IMG/VR virus record: IMGVR_UViG_3300025000_000022
Span: 1 to 52,548 of that record
Direction: 5' to 3' (one strand)
DNA: 52,548 bases
DNA from: a virus
Made by a program: the position numbers and the translations under genes. The number at the start of each line of letters is the position of its first letter. Positions within the stretch are counted from its first letter, which is position 1. Shown piece by piece: positions 33,924 through 47,000 of the stretch. The notes under the pieces are model-generated. The model saw only the letters and a program-made list of their open reading frames with translations. It was not told where the DNA came from and made no database searches.

Positions 33924-35138
33924 ATGAGTATTTTTAATAAAGCTATAAGAGAAATAGAACCTTTTTCTAATGGTATTAAAGAAATATCAGAAATATCTAA
34001 AAATGCTAGTTGTATAAGTGGTTTTAGTTTTTTGGAAGACCGAATTATTAAAGAGCATTGTGATATTATTGATGAGAGTGTTAGAAGGACTGAGAAAGAA
34101 TATGATAACAGAAAATTATACGAACCTATTATTAAAAAACAGCTTCTTGAATCACAGATTTTAAATAAATTAAATTCACTTAATTGTAGTGGTAGAGATA
34201 TACTTTTTAAAGAAATTCTATTTGAAATATTTGAAAAATCGCTTCATTTAGATGAAGATTTTATTTCTGAAAATTATGAAAATCTTAAATTTGTAACTAA
34301 TAAATATATTGATGATAATGGTGGGTATAAATTACTTGAAAATGCAATTAATAAAACTGGTTCTCCTATATTAAAATCAATTTATTCTTTATGTGAAGCT
34401 ACAGCTAAAAGAACATGTAAAAGAAAGATTAAAGAATGTAATAGTGATGTTGATAGAGAAAATAGTTTAAATATTTTAAACTTTGATTTAGATGATGAGG
34501 AAAAAGAAGATTTTGATCTAGATAAAACTAAATTAGGTATAGATGAATTATCTGATTTGGTTAAATCGAAAGTATTAACAGTTGTACAAGATGAAAAACA
34601 AAGGCAAGAAAAAGAAGAAAGTTTAATTAAAGATATAGAGGATGATATTAGTAATAAAATTAGTAATGATGACAATCAAACTGAAGAAAATGTTAAGGAA
34701 GCTTTAAATAAACTCTTAATTAATAAAAAACCTATTGAAGAAACAACTTTGTTTAATGCGTTATTAAGACATTCTTATAAAGAACTTTTAGAATCAATTG
34801 CTAGTTTAACTCCTGGATTTAATGATAATATTGAGAAAGATAAACAGAGAGTTGATGATTTTAAATTTAAAACTACTAACAGTGATGTTTCTAGTAATGA
34901 TAAAATATATTATTCTACTAATGATGTGTCTAAAGGAGAATACAATCTTAATAAAGAGGTTGAACAAACTGGACCAGATGAAGGTTTTGTAAAAGATGAA
35001 GAATATAGTATTAATATGGATTTAGTTTTAGCTGAAGCTATTACTAAATATACTTTAATGGAATTACTATATACTATTCAACTTGAACAATATTCTCATG
35101 ATACAATTCGTAAAATTTCAGAAAAATTAATTCACTAG
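33924..35138 (+). CDS. Putative virion-associated helical protein
   Basis: 404 aa, ATG at 33924 after GAGAGGGG. Helical and charged, with an acidic middle (DLDDEEKEDFDLDKTK, ~180-200) and repeated hydrophobic-x-Glu-Ser/Ala lines (KKQLLESQIL, IYSLCEATAK). Ends the rightward structural block at a bidirectional terminator. No family recognised. Confidence 0.65.
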   Translation: MSIFNKAIREIEPFSNGIKEISEISKNASCISGFSFLEDRIIKEHCDIIDESVRRTEKEYDNRKLYEPIIKKQLLESQILNKLNSLNCSGRDILFKEILFEIFEKSLHLDEDFISENYENLKFVTNKYIDDNGGYKLLENAINKTGSPILKSIYSLCEATAKRTCKRKIKECNSDVDRENSLNILNFDLDDEEKEDFDLDKTKLGIDELSDLVKSKVLTVVQDEKQRQEKEESLIKDIEDDISNKISNDDNQTEENVKEALNKLLINKKPIEETTLFNALLRHSYKELLESIASLTPGFNDNIEKDKQRVDDFKFKTTNSDVSSNDKIYYSTNDVSKGEYNLNKEVEQTGPDEGFVKDEEYSINMDLVLAEAITKYTLMELLYTIQLEQYSHDTIRKISEKLIH

Positions 35139-35144
35139 ATAAAA

Positions 35145-35185
35145 AAATGTGTAATAGATAGTATTTAACTATCTATTACACATTT
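35145..35185. terminator. Bidirectional terminator between convergent genes
   Basis: Perfect 18-bp stem (35145-35162 with 35168-35185), 5-base loop. The right arm lies in the end of the leftward gene. Confidence 0.88.
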
Positions 35186-35511
35186 CGTTTTATTTTAACT
35201 CTAATATTTTTATTTTCAATTAAAAAATTAAATAAGAGATCAATATTTATATCTATATTTATAAAAGACTTAATAGTATTTCTTATTTCTTGAATAATAT
35301 CATTCGATTTCATATTATTATTCAGTTTTATTACGACACCATATTCAGTTCTTTGAATGTTATTCTGATAATTCTCAGTTAATTTACTAGTTAAATTATT
35401 TAAAATATCATTTGTATTAATATATTTTTTATTCTTTTTTATTTTTTTTAACTCTGTTCTAATGTGTCCCGTTACATTAGAATCATCGACAAATGCCAAT
35501 GAAATATTCAT
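35176..35511 (-). CDS. Hypothetical protein, 111 aa
   Basis: ATG at 35511 after GAAAGGATG. Alpha/beta: NISLAFVDDSNVTGHIRTELKKI then YGVVIKLNNNMKSNDIIQEIRNTI. Leads its own unit with a late-type box at 35542-35553. No family recognised. Confidence 0.68.
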   Translation of the reverse strand: MNISLAFVDDSNVTGHIRTELKKIKKNKKYINTNDILNNLTSKLTENYQNNIQRTEYGVVIKLNNNMKSNDIIQEIRNTIKSFINIDINIDLLFNFLIENKNIRVKIKRNV

Positions 35512-35541
35512 TTATTTCATCCTTTCTTTTAAATTCATTTC

Positions 35542-35553
35542 TAATTGGTTGTT
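35542..35553 (-). promoter_or_regulatory. Putative late-type promoter box AACA-N6-TA
   Basis: Minus strand AACAACCAATTA, 31 bp before the ATG at 35511. Confidence 0.5.
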
Positions 35554-35583
35554 TATGATTTAATTACTTTTTATTTAAATTTA

Positions 35584-36240
35584 TTAAATATTATCTTTTT
35601 TTGTTATTTTATTTTCATTATCTGTATATACTTTCCATTTCTCTATTCTCTTCTTATTAAACATACAGTCATATTCATTCATAAATTCTATTCTTATTTC
35701 TATTCTTGGTTTAATTGAATAAAATTTTCTAACCCTCCCATCTATTATAAGACAATCTTCTATTAATAAATGTGTTTGTACCATATCAGAATATGTTTTA
35801 CCAATATTATCCCAATCAGGTTTAGATATAGCATATAATAATTTTAACTCACATAAAATTTTTTCTATCTTTGTCATTTGAGAGGGTGTTGGTAAAAAAA
35901 TATCACAATAAAATCTACAGGGAGTAGTTATTAAATCTTTTAGATCTTCTGATTGATTAATAAAATCTTTAAATAAATTATTATAATTAAAGGCATTTTT
36001 AACATAAAATGCCTTAGTAAAATTTGAGTATCTAGGTCTAGGTGTTGCCTGTGGAATAAAATAGAATACTAAATCTATTTTATTCCATTTAGCATTAATA
36101 ATATTTAATATTTTTTTATTTATATTTTCAATATCACTTATAGTTATTTTTAATTCTTTAATAAGATATGTGAATCTTTCATTAAAATCTTTTGATATTA
36201 AACCATATTTATTAATATATTCTCTTAGTTTTTTTTTCAT
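35584..36240 (-). CDS. RusA-like Holliday junction resolvase
   Basis: 218 aa, ATG at 36240. Residues ~55-185 match the RusA fold: strand NKIDLVFYFIPQATPRPRYS with the substrate-binding PRPR, then KPDWDNIGKTYSDMV with the two metal-binding Asp, and a third acidic site at LIEDCLIIDG (usual DD is ED here). RusA enzymes are dimeric nucleases that cut four-way junctions, in phages to clear branches before packaging. The ~50-residue N-terminal helix is an addition to the ~120-aa E. coli enzyme. It sits in a tail block, unusual for a recombination gene. Confidence 0.82.
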   Translation of the reverse strand: MKKKLREYINKYGLISKDFNERFTYLIKELKITISDIENINKKILNIINAKWNKIDLVFYFIPQATPRPRYSNFTKAFYVKNAFNYNNLFKDFINQSEDLKDLITTPCRFYCDIFLPTPSQMTKIEKILCELKLLYAISKPDWDNIGKTYSDMVQTHLLIEDCLIIDGRVRKFYSIKPRIEIRIEFMNEYDCMFNKKRIEKWKVYTDNENKITKKDNI

Positions 36241-36262
36241 TGCAAACTCCTATTTTAAAAAG

Positions 36263-38014
36263 TTACATACGAATTAAGGGTTGGACTTTCTGTCTAAGGT
36301 TTTGAATAATATCAGCATAAGCTTCTTTTGGTAAGTTAATAACTTTACCAAAAAATACTGAAAACATAGATTCTAATTTAATTAAAAAGTTTGGTTTAGT
36401 TAAATCTATTCCACACATTACTGCTAAAAAATCAATCATTCCTTGATTTTCAAAAAATAGAGTTGGTTTAGTTGTAGGTGTTATCATTAAATTTGAATAT
36501 AAATCTTTTATACCAATAGTAACTTTCATTTCAGATGGTAATCCGTCAACAGTCCAGGCATCACCACTACCACCTTTATCTATTTGAATAGAATCAATAA
36601 TACCCATTTCACAAGAAAACCACCCCTTAGAAAATGCTTTAACTAAAAAGGGGTGAGCAAAACTATTTGCTGATGATTGACGAGGTAATCCTAAAGATAA
36701 TATATGCATTAGAGGTACTAAAATATTTAAATACAAACTTTCTTTATCACCATAAGGTGATACTAAATTAACTGTTACATTATATGATTTATTATAATTG
36801 GAATCTTGCCAAATTTCTGGAAATAAAACATTAGAACCTTTTAAAACTGCTGATGACATTCCTAATAATCTGGTAAAAAAACCTTCACCATTATTAGACA
36901 TTCTTTTTGATATTTCTTCCATACTAGCACCAAAAGACTTAGTTGCTTCATCAACATTTCTTAATGCCGCAGTATTAGTCAAGAAAGACAATTCTTTCAT
37001 TAAACCTTCCCCAGTTTCAAACATTGATTGTAATTTTGAACTCGTTGTACTAGCACCCATGGATTCGCTAAATGAAGTGCTGGGTTCAACATAAAACTGA
37101 ATATAGTTAAAATTACCAAACATTAATTCATATGCATCATCAGATACACTATCTAAGCTAAATACAGATTTAGTGGAACCATCAGTATTTTTAGATATAT
37201 AACCATTTTTATATTTATAATCAGTCCAATCAAAATATTTATATGTAGTATTTGTACCAAAAGCTTTTTTATTTTCAATACCTAAATATATAGCACACAT
37301 TCTACATAATAAATTAACATATCTCATATATTCAGCAAAATCATTAATAAAATCAAAATAACGAATATCATCACTTCCAGTTATATCATTTAATATATTT
37401 CTAGAAGTAGAATCATTTGTTTGCATACTAGTAAAAAAATTATTTAGTGCATCTTTTTGTTCTGTTGAAACATTAGGTAGATAGTTTGGTTTTCCAGGAG
37501 TAAAAAAAACGATTGGTGATTCTGCAACAATATTTTCTAAATACTTTCTACCTAAATCTAAATCATTAATTCTAAAATCAGTTTGTTTAGTAAATTGAAA
37601 TGGGCAACCAAATAATCTAGTTGAAGCTGATATTTTTTTAGAAATAGAGCTTTGTTGATTATATAACATTGATATTATTGTTTGGTCTAAACCCAAACTA
37701 GTTCCAGTTGTATTATTATCAGTTGTTCCAGTTGTTGTTTCAGATGGGGATGGGGAAGGTTGTGTTACAGGTAAATTTTCTAAATCTCTAACTAATTCAA
37801 GATATACTCCATTACCTCCACCACCAGGGTTATATCCACATATCCATCCTCTACCATCTTCTAAATCATACCAAGTTTGATTACCTACATCCATAATACC
37901 ATTTACTGAAACTATTGAACCTGGAGTTAATGAACCGACTATTTTATTTGATGTACCAGGACCATATCGTATATTTAAATTATTCTTAGTAACAACTTTA
38001 ACTTCTTGATGCAT
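36263..38014 (-). CDS. SH3b-domain tail structural protein
   Basis: 583 aa, ATG at 38014 with a run of G as ribosome site. Residues ~8-80 are SH3b (LNIRYGPGTSNKIVGSLTPGSIVSV...GWICGYNPGGGGNG), then a Pro/Thr linker TQPSPSPSETTTGTTDNN. The main domain includes VSPYGDKESLYLNILVPLMHILSLGLPRQ (~410-440) and FSKGWFSCEMGIIDSIQIDKGG..WTVDGLPSEM (~470-505), lines I associate with tail or baseplate proteins of large Firmicute phages. Shares an exact 126-bp DNA block with the gene at 29823. Lies between the resolvase and the tape measure. Confidence 0.72.
   Translation of the reverse strand: MHQEVKVVTKNNLNIRYGPGTSNKIVGSLTPGSIVSVNGIMDVGNQTWYDLEDGRGWICGYNPGGGGNGVYLELVRDLENLPVTQPSPSPSETTTGTTDNNTTGTSLGLDQTIISMLYNQQSSISKKISASTRLFGCPFQFTKQTDFRINDLDLGRKYLENIVAESPIVFFTPGKPNYLPNVSTEQKDALNNFFTSMQTNDSTSRNILNDITGSDDIRYFDFINDFAEYMRYVNLLCRMCAIYLGIENKKAFGTNTTYKYFDWTDYKYKNGYISKNTDGSTKSVFSLDSVSDDAYELMFGNFNYIQFYVEPSTSFSESMGASTTSSKLQSMFETGEGLMKELSFLTNTAALRNVDEATKSFGASMEEISKRMSNNGEGFFTRLLGMSSAVLKGSNVLFPEIWQDSNYNKSYNVTVNLVSPYGDKESLYLNILVPLMHILSLGLPRQSSANSFAHPFLVKAFSKGWFSCEMGIIDSIQIDKGGSGDAWTVDGLPSEMKVTIGIKDLYSNLMITPTTKPTLFFENQGMIDFLAVMCGIDLTKPNFLIKLESMFSVFFGKVINLPKEAYADIIQNLRQKVQPLIRM
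37782..37907 (-). repeat. 126-bp exact inverted repeat (SH3b), copy 2
   Basis: Minus-strand copy identical to 29927-30052. Confidence 0.95.
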
Positions 38015-38044
38015 TATTGCACCCCCCCCTTATAAAATAAAAAA

Positions 38045-38072
38045 TAATGTAAGATATATTATCTTAACATTA
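38045..38072 (-). terminator. Terminator after the tape measure gene
   Basis: Minus strand AATGTTAAGATA...TATCTTACATT stem with one bulge, then a T-rich run at 38034-38044. It overlaps the next promoter box. Confidence 0.6.
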
Positions 38073-38076
38073 TGTT
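38065..38076 (-). promoter_or_regulatory. Putative late-type promoter box AACA-N6-TA
   Basis: Minus strand AACATAATGTTA, 51 bp before the ATG at 38014; it shares bases with the upstream terminator stem. Confidence 0.5.
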
Positions 38077-38091
38077 TTTTTGGTTTTATTT

Positions 38092-41000
38092 TTAAAGAGT
38101 TCTACCACCAGCTATCTTTTTAGCTATTTCATACTCTCGTTGTTCTTTACTATTACCATTATTATTACTTTTCTCATTCATAGACTGAAAAAATGGTGTA
38201 ACAAATGTATTTTTAGGTTGCTGAGAATTAACATTGATATTGTTAACTTGATTATTACCTTTTTCTTCATTGTTATTATTATTACTTATATTAACTATTA
38301 AATCTTTGTTAGCTATTTCAGCAATACCTTTTGATGTTGTATTAGTATTTATTGCAATTTCTTTTAATACGGTAATTAATTCATTAAGTGATATATTTGA
38401 ATTCTGTGAATTACTGTTATTAATGTATTCGCCCATTCTATTATTTAAACTTTCAAATATATTACGATTATATCTAATTTTAGTACTCTTATATTTATTT
38501 AAAACAGATGATGTTAAATCTCCTAAACCACCAGAGAATTTATTTGAATTAGATGAGTTATTATTAAATATAATATTACTATCTTCACCAAAACCACCAG
38601 ATGTTTTATTAAAATTAGATTGAATACTGAAATTACCATTACCTCCAACTTCTGGAGTCCAACCAGATAATTTAGAATAAGTATTTTTTATCCTACTAGA
38701 ATATATTCCTTTATTACCCCAATAACTTTTATTTTTAAATTCATCCATAAAATGTTCGAATTCAGATTTCCCACCATTATCTGGATTATATTTCGCTAAA
38801 AAGGTTTTAACTAAATTTGGACCCGTATTAGCAAAATCAGCAAGAAATGCTATTGATCTTGGATCTTTTATTTTATTAGTATCAACCCCATATTTATATA
38901 CTGGGGCTAAATTAGTATCTCTAATATATGATAAAGCCATATCATTTTGAACTTTTTGACTTACACTAATATTATCTCTAAGGAATTTTTTCAATCTTGC
39001 TCTTTGTGATTCACTCCAAGGACTTTGATTACCCCAATTTACTTGATTAGCAAAATAATTAGCTTCACTATTACCAGGTAATTGTTCATACATTCTTTGC
39101 ATTAATGATTTGGCATTGTTACCTCTCCATTGTAATATACCTATAGATGGAGAAATTGTTGCTCCAGTTGACGCATTTCTATCATTATTAGAACTAGTAT
39201 AATCACCTGATGATTCAGAACCAACAGATAATTCTAATGTTTTCTTTAAAATAGATTCTTGTAATGTTTTAGGTATAAAATTAGTTAAACTATTATTAGA
39301 ATCATTAGTTATTGAAACATTAAAATCATTACTTTTACCTTCTTCATCCCATGACACTAACTTATTCGTCCCATTCATTAAATTCTCATTATATAATGTA
39401 AATGCTTCGGTCATTTTTGCAAATAAGTCTAGTGTTGTTAATTTTTTGTTTGTTCCACTATTCAGTTCATTATTGTTATCTGACGAAACTATATTTGGAG
39501 GTAAGGTTCCACCATTATAACTAAAAGCCCAACCTTGTCTAGCTTCTTTAGTTACTTTATCAAAATTGTATAGTTTAGAAAATTTGGGTCCTCTAGGATC
39601 ATTTATTAAAACATTTCCATTTGCATCTCTTCCAACAGCAACAACATAATGTCCACCTGGCGTAAAAGGAGATTCAGTTAATGGGTATTTATCTCTTTTT
39701 CCAGATAAAATTACAGGCATACCATTATTAAGATAATTCATTGTATTAGAAGGATTAATTGTTGAAGTATCTAAACTAAAATCCTTAGCAACTTTATTAA
39801 AGTAACCCCATGTTGTTCCATCATTTGTACTATAACCACCATCTTGTGCTATTTTAGCTAATTGAGGTGGTTCATATCTTTTACCTGTTAATTGACTAAC
39901 AACCATTGCCATAGAAGTTGGTCCACAACCTCTAGCAGACAAAGTTGGATGAATTGAGTGTCCTGAACTTAAATCATATTTTGATTTTCCCCATCTATCA
40001 TCATATTGAGAATAATATGCGAAATTATTAAGTTGATTTGGTTCTTCACCAAACCCACCTTTACTCTCACTACCATTTCCACCTAATAATAAATTTATTT
40101 TATTTGTTGAATATCCCTGTTTAACTAATTGATTTGTTATATATTCATTACTTTTACCTTGTTTGCGTGCTTCTTTAATCTGATTTATAGTGCTACTTTC
40201 AGTCACTTTATTTATTAAAATTTCTACTTTGTTACTAGCAAAATCTGTTACAGATATAGCATTTCCTTTATTATCTTTAAATCCTAATAAACTACCTAGC
40301 CATTTATCAAAATTCTCAAAGGCTTTTGGTAATTTTTCAGTTAATTTTTTCCATTTTTCTGCAACAAAATCCTTTGTACTATTCCAGTATGTTCTAGCAC
40401 CTTCACTAATATCATTCCAACTATCTCTCACACCTTTTAGAATTTCATCATATTTTTTATTAAATTGAGTTGTGAAACTAACATCATCACCATTATCATC
40501 TTTAAAGCCGAATAGTTTTCCTAATGTAGTATTAGTATCTTTCATCCAATTTGATATATCATTTTTAGTTTCACTCCATGATTTTTTTACACCAGTAACA
40601 GCATTATTCCAACCATCTTTAATCGAATCAGTAAATTTAGTAACACCGTCTACAATGTTAACTCTACCAGTTTCTAAAATTCTACCAACTTTTTCTGATT
40701 TTATATAACCAAGTGTTGAACTTTCAACAAATCCACTAATACCAGATAATACTCTTTGTGTGGATGATACTTTACTATCATCAAATAAACCTAAATTAGA
40801 TCTAGTTTTATCAATACTAAAATTATTAGTGAAATCACCAAATGACGATTTATTATATAGTGTCGAAAAATCATTCTTAACTTTTGAAAGTGGATTACTA
40901 ATAAATTTTTGGAAAAAAGTTTTATTTTGTTTATCATTAAATGCATTTAAAGATAAATTGGTATTATTTTCTTTATTGTATTTATCTTTATCCTCTTCAA

Positions 41001-44000
41001 AAACTTTTTCATTCATTTCTAATTTTTTAAGTTCTTCTGAACTTGCTAGTATTGAATAAATTGTTGTAGCTACATATTGTTTTAAACTTGTTCCAGTTTG
41101 CTCATTAAATATTTCTGATAAAATATCAATTACAGGAAAGAACCCAACTAATGATTTGGTTATAGATGATGCTATTCTCATTTTTGTATCTATTGACTCT
41201 TCCCTAACTTTAAATATTCTCGATGCTTCATATGCACCTGTAGCTAAATCCCATGAGATTATCACTGGTGCTGCAAATATTTTTGCTCCAGTTTTTAAAA
41301 AAGCCATTGACAGTTTACCCATATATTTAAACATGGATTTATAATTTAATACTTTTGTGACAGTGTTTATTATTGTACTAGATATTTTTGCTGCTGCTGG
41401 ACCTAATTTATTTTTAACAAATGAATTATTAAAGAATCTCTCAAAAGTATTTTTAATAGCTTGAATAATTTTATTAGAGTCGTTTACTGTAACTTCTTTA
41501 ACTATTTTACCAGTTTCATCTGTTACCTTAAAAGATACATCTATAGCCCCATTTCTAACAACATTAGGTGTAGAAAAAGCATTTTTTAAATTAGATCCAT
41601 ATTTAACAATATTCTTTGTAAAATTAGAATTTTTTATTTTATCTGTAACTCCAGCTAAAGAATTCACTATTTTAGAACCATGTCTTCTAGCGGTAATTAA
41701 ACCACCTTTAACTAAACTTTCTCTATATTGTCCATTTATTATTTTTTTATTAGTTACTCCATTTTCATCAACATCTTGACGACTTTCATCATTTTTTTCA
41801 CCTAAATTTATTATTCCATTACCAATTTCAGGAATAGAAGGAAATTTACCTTTAATCCATTGTATAATATCTTTTAAATAAGGAATTAATAATAATAAAC
41901 CGGCTGTAAGCAATCCTTTTGAACCAAATATTGATAACCAGCTATCATGTTGACTTTTTGTAGTATCAGCAATACGTTGTAATAGTGATGTTTGTTTCAC
42001 TTCATTATTTCTGGTAAAATCTTTTTCATTTCTTAAATTATTTTGAGCTATTAAAAATCCTGCTGTTTTTCTAGAAACATCCTTTTGGTCTTGTTGTAAT
42101 TCAGATTCTTTATTTCTTTCTTTCTGTCTGTTCTCTTCTTCAATATCATTTTGATTATCAAATAAATTAAGAGCACCTAATAAGGAACTACTTATATCAC
42201 TACCCATATTTTTTAAACCTGGTGGTAAACCAGGAACATTAAATGACGAATTCCTTTGCTGTGATTGATTTATATTAAAATAAACTGGTATTGGTCTATC
42301 TGAACCAACTATTTTAACGGGAGTAATAATATTATTAGAAATAGAAGTTCCTTTTATATTATTAGTAAGATTTGATTTATTATCACCTATTTGTCTAACT
42401 ACATCAATTATACCACCTGTTATATACATTTCTGAACGATTTATACCCATTGATCTACCAATTAAATCGGCTGCAAATCTTAATGGTGAAGTAGCTATTT
42501 TAAATAATGATTTAGTAGCAGATGTTAATAATCCCCCAACACTTTTCATTACACCAAAACCAAAGTCCATAATCATTTTAGTTGATGTTAATAGAAAGTC
42601 ACCTACAACTGGAACAATACTCATGAGTCCCTTAGTAAAAGTTGAAATTGTTGAACCAATAGCTTCACCAATCCCATAAGCAACTTGACCTATACCTTTA
42701 CCAATACCTATCATTGATTCAGCAATCATTCCCATTGTACCTGAAAATAATTTAGCAACACCTTTAAGAGTTTCACCAATAGCAGGTGCTATCATTTTTA
42801 CTGATTCAGCAAATATTTTTGTAGTCTGAGCAAATAAATTTAATAATTGACCAGGTAATTTAACTATAGTTAAAAATGTCTCTTTACCTATTGATAATAT
42901 TTCAGAACCTATATTATACATAGTTGAAAATATTTGTTTAGGTACAGTAACTAATATTGTCTTACTAAAATCAAATATTTTTTTACCAACAGAAGTAATT
43001 TTATCAGTTACAAATTGAATAGAGCCCATAACTTTCTCTTTAATAGTGTCTATAGGTTTATATAACATTTTTCTAACTTTACCTAATAATCCAACTCTGT
43101 CTCTATTTGAACTACCACTTAAATCTTCATCTGATATACCTTGTTGTGATTGAATCAACTTTCTTATTTTATACACATTACCACCAACACCATCAAGCTG
43201 ACCATTAACTTCTTTAGCAATGGTTCTAACATCTCCTGCTATTTGAATTATTAATTCATCTTTTGATTTAATTCTACCAATAGATGTTTTTTTAGTTGGT
43301 TGTGTAATTTGACTAATAGTTGGCTGAGATATAGATGAATCTTCTGTTTGTTGTTGATTTATATTTGGTTGATTTGTAGGTGAAGTTGTTGATTTTTTAC
43401 CTCTTCTTCTACTCCCACCTGTTCTTTTGTTTATAACGTCTGTAACATCATCTACAATTGAAGATGTGTCACCTTGTTGAATTGAGCCTGGTAATATAAT
43501 TACACTTTGATCATTTACAGGTTTAGGATTAGGTCTACCTCTTCTTCGACCACCAGTTCTATTATTTATATTATTCGTAGTATCATTAATTGGATTTGAT
43601 GACATTTGTTCATTTCTTCGTTCTTCAGGACTTGAATATTGACCTCTAACAACTTTACCATCAGGGCTAAAATTGTCATAATTATTATTAATACCAGCTC
43701 TTTTTCTATCTCTCCATGCACTCCACATTTTTCTTATTTCTTCTCTTTTAGATCCAAATTCAGCATTAGCGTCATCTTCTCTTTTTTGTCTATCAATTTC
43801 TAACTGTTTAGCATATGGTGCACCCTGACTACTATTTCTAGCATCAGCTCTAGCTTGTCTATTGAAATAAATATCTTTAAATTTCTTTAAACCACCAAAG
43901 AAACCCATTCTTTCTTTACGTTCCCGTCTACCTTTAAAATCTAATAAGTCATTCCAACCTTCTTCTACATAAGCATCTAAACCAGCCTGCATATGTTTTT

Positions 44001-47000
44001 TAGTTAAACCTTTTGATAGACCTTCCATTCCTTTAAATGGTGCAGAAACTATACTACCAACTATTCTGCCAATTCCACCTAATATTTTTGACATAAAACC
44101 TCTTAATGGTTTCATAACTCTATCTTCCATAAATTTACCAAAAGGCACACCTACATGTTTTTCAAATACATCTCCGATAAAAGTTTTAAAACTGGTCCAA
44201 CCTTCTACAAAATTATCTTTTAAACTTCTTATCATTAATTTTATTTCATGTTTAATTGGATCAATTGCATTAAGAAATGGGTTAGCAATACTTCTTGTAA
44301 ACCATTCTTTAACATTTAAATTTATTTCTTGTAATTTAATCTTAAAGGGTTGAAGAACTTCTAAATTAGTCCAATTAATAACTTTACCTAATATACCACC
44401 TTTTCTTAATTGAGTTTCTTCATCAAATTCTCCAAATAATGCTTTTTTCCATTTTTCAGATGATAAAGCTATACCAGCAGCGGCTCCTAATAAAGCTCCA
44501 CCTAAAGGTCCACCAGGTAATAAAGCGGCACCTAATAAACCGAATTTACTTGTAATTAATCCTATACCCGCACCACCTAATATACCTGCACTAACATTAC
44601 CAAACATTTTTTTAGCCTTAGCTTTATCAACTTTACCAAATACTTTTTCAGCTATTCCACCAAGTCTAGTTCCATCTGCTTTTAAATCACCAAACATAAA
44701 TTTCTTAAACTTTTCTGAACTAGCTAACATTGATACTCCAACACCAAATAAAGCACCGCCAATAGGACCACCAGGTAAAAAGAATGAAGGTAAAAAACCA
44801 AAACCTAATATAGATTTAAGAGCTCCTAAAGTAGCACCACCAACAATACCAACTTTGTTCTTCTTAAAGAACTCTTGAGTTTTCTTAGTAACATATCCAC
44901 CAATTCTGGTTCCATTAATATCTTTAGGACCAAATAACCAATCTTTAAATTTATCTGATTGTGATAAGAAACCAACTGTGGTACCTACAATAGCTCCACC
45001 TAATGGACCACCAGGTAAAAATAATGAACCTAATAAACCTAATTTACCACCCATTAATAAACCACTACCAGCTCCAACAATACCAAATGATAATGCTTTG
45101 GGTAATCTTTCTTTAAATTTTTTAAATAAATCCCCAACTATTACATAGTTTTTATTATCTTTACCACCAATTTTACGTGGACCAAAAATAGCATCTGAAA
45201 AGTTTTGAAAACCATCTTTTATACTATTAACAGCAGTTGAAAGTACACCTTTTTCTTGTATATTACCATCTTGATTTCTTCTACCAAATAAATATGATGT
45301 TATAGTATTTTTAAAACCTGAGAACATTGATTTTAATTCACCAAATACACTCTTATTATTACTAGGAAAAGAAACTCCTGATCTATTTATATAAGCTTTA
45401 CCAGTAAAATAATATTTAGCATTATCAAATATATCTAAAAGATGATTAGATGTATCTGAAAACATTCCACCTTTTCTTTTACCAGTAGAATCTTTTAAAC
45501 CAAATAAAAAATCTGTTAATTTACTAAAATTAGATTTAACTCCTTTAAAAAATTCAGAATCTTTTAATTTAGTTATAAAACCATTAGGACCAAATAAAGA
45601 TTCTCTAATTGGAGTAAATATTTTATCTTTAAACCATTCTGTCATTGTTTGAAATTTACTTTGCATTAAAGCCCAGCTTCTATTAAGAAAAGATGAATTA
45701 CCACTTTCATCATCACCAAAAATTATCTTAAACATACTATTATCTATTTTTTTAAATACAGTATTAAGTAATTTTGCAGGAGTGTTAAAAATATCTCTTA
45801 CTTTTTCTCTTAATAAATTATATTTAGTTTGCATATCACCCGATATAAAACTTCCCAACCATCCACTCTGTTGTCTTCTATCTCTTTCAGAATCACTTCT
45901 TCTTTGTTCATCAAATATTCTAATTTGGTCTCTCATTTCTTCAGCAGTTATATCGGAATTTGATAACCTATTTACTATTTTTTTACCTTGTTGTCTATTA
46001 ATTCTTTCTAGCTCGGGTGTAATCTCAATGTCTTGTTGTGGTTTTACTTTGAATTTTCTATCTCTTTCTCTTTCTTGAGTTCTCATTCTTCTTAATTGTC
46101 TATCATGATATTCAAAACTTGGTTGAGAAACTGAACCATCCGGATTAATTAATTGAGTTACAGGAAATACTTTAATACCCCTTAATAAAATCTCTTTAAT
46201 ATCACGAAAATAATCTAAATCAGATTTACCAAATTGATCAGTTCTAGATAAAACACCAAAACCTTTTTTTACTTCAAATTGATTTCTATTATTTTTATTT
46301 CTTTTAATATGGTCATCAAAAGATAATTGATTATTAAGAATAGCCGCATTATATCTTAATGGGTCATTTTCCATATCAGTAAATATTTTTTCTTTATTCT
46401 TTCTAGCATTTAATACATCTGCACCAAACATTTTTTGTATATCACCTTTATTAAGTGATAATACTATTTGTCTAAAAAAATTATTCATTTCTTCACTACC
46501 AAAATCATGAACATTTTTCAATTCATTTATATTAGCTCCACTTTTATCTTTAGTTCTTACAGGATTTACTAATTTATTTAAAGTAGGTAGTTTTAAGAAA
46601 AAACTTTCTAAATCTTTATTAAATTTTTTTCTTTCTTCATCATTTTGAATATTAAAAGCATTAGCTTTATCTTTTATTTCACTCATAACATCTGAAAAAC
46701 TATTTAACACAGTTCTATTAACAGTACTTTGGAAATCTTTTTTCATAGAATCCATAGAATTGAATATACCTTTGTCATAATCAAATCCGACTTCTTCTTT
46801 ACCATTTAATGCAGCTAAAATCTTTCTTAAATATCCTGGTATAACTTCAGTTATAGATTTTCTTGTTTGACCATCAAAAGGAACTGCACCTTTATCATAT
46901 TGAGATAAATCGACAGATGATTTTTGTTTTACGTTTATACCAAAAACTTGACCTAAAAAATTTAATATAGGATTATCAGAACCAACCATTCTATTAGCTT

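Noticed and set aside
45782-46078. Plus-strand frames inside the tape measure region
   Set aside because: All are shadows of the 3,321-codon gene with Leu/Ser-rich composition and no start signals.
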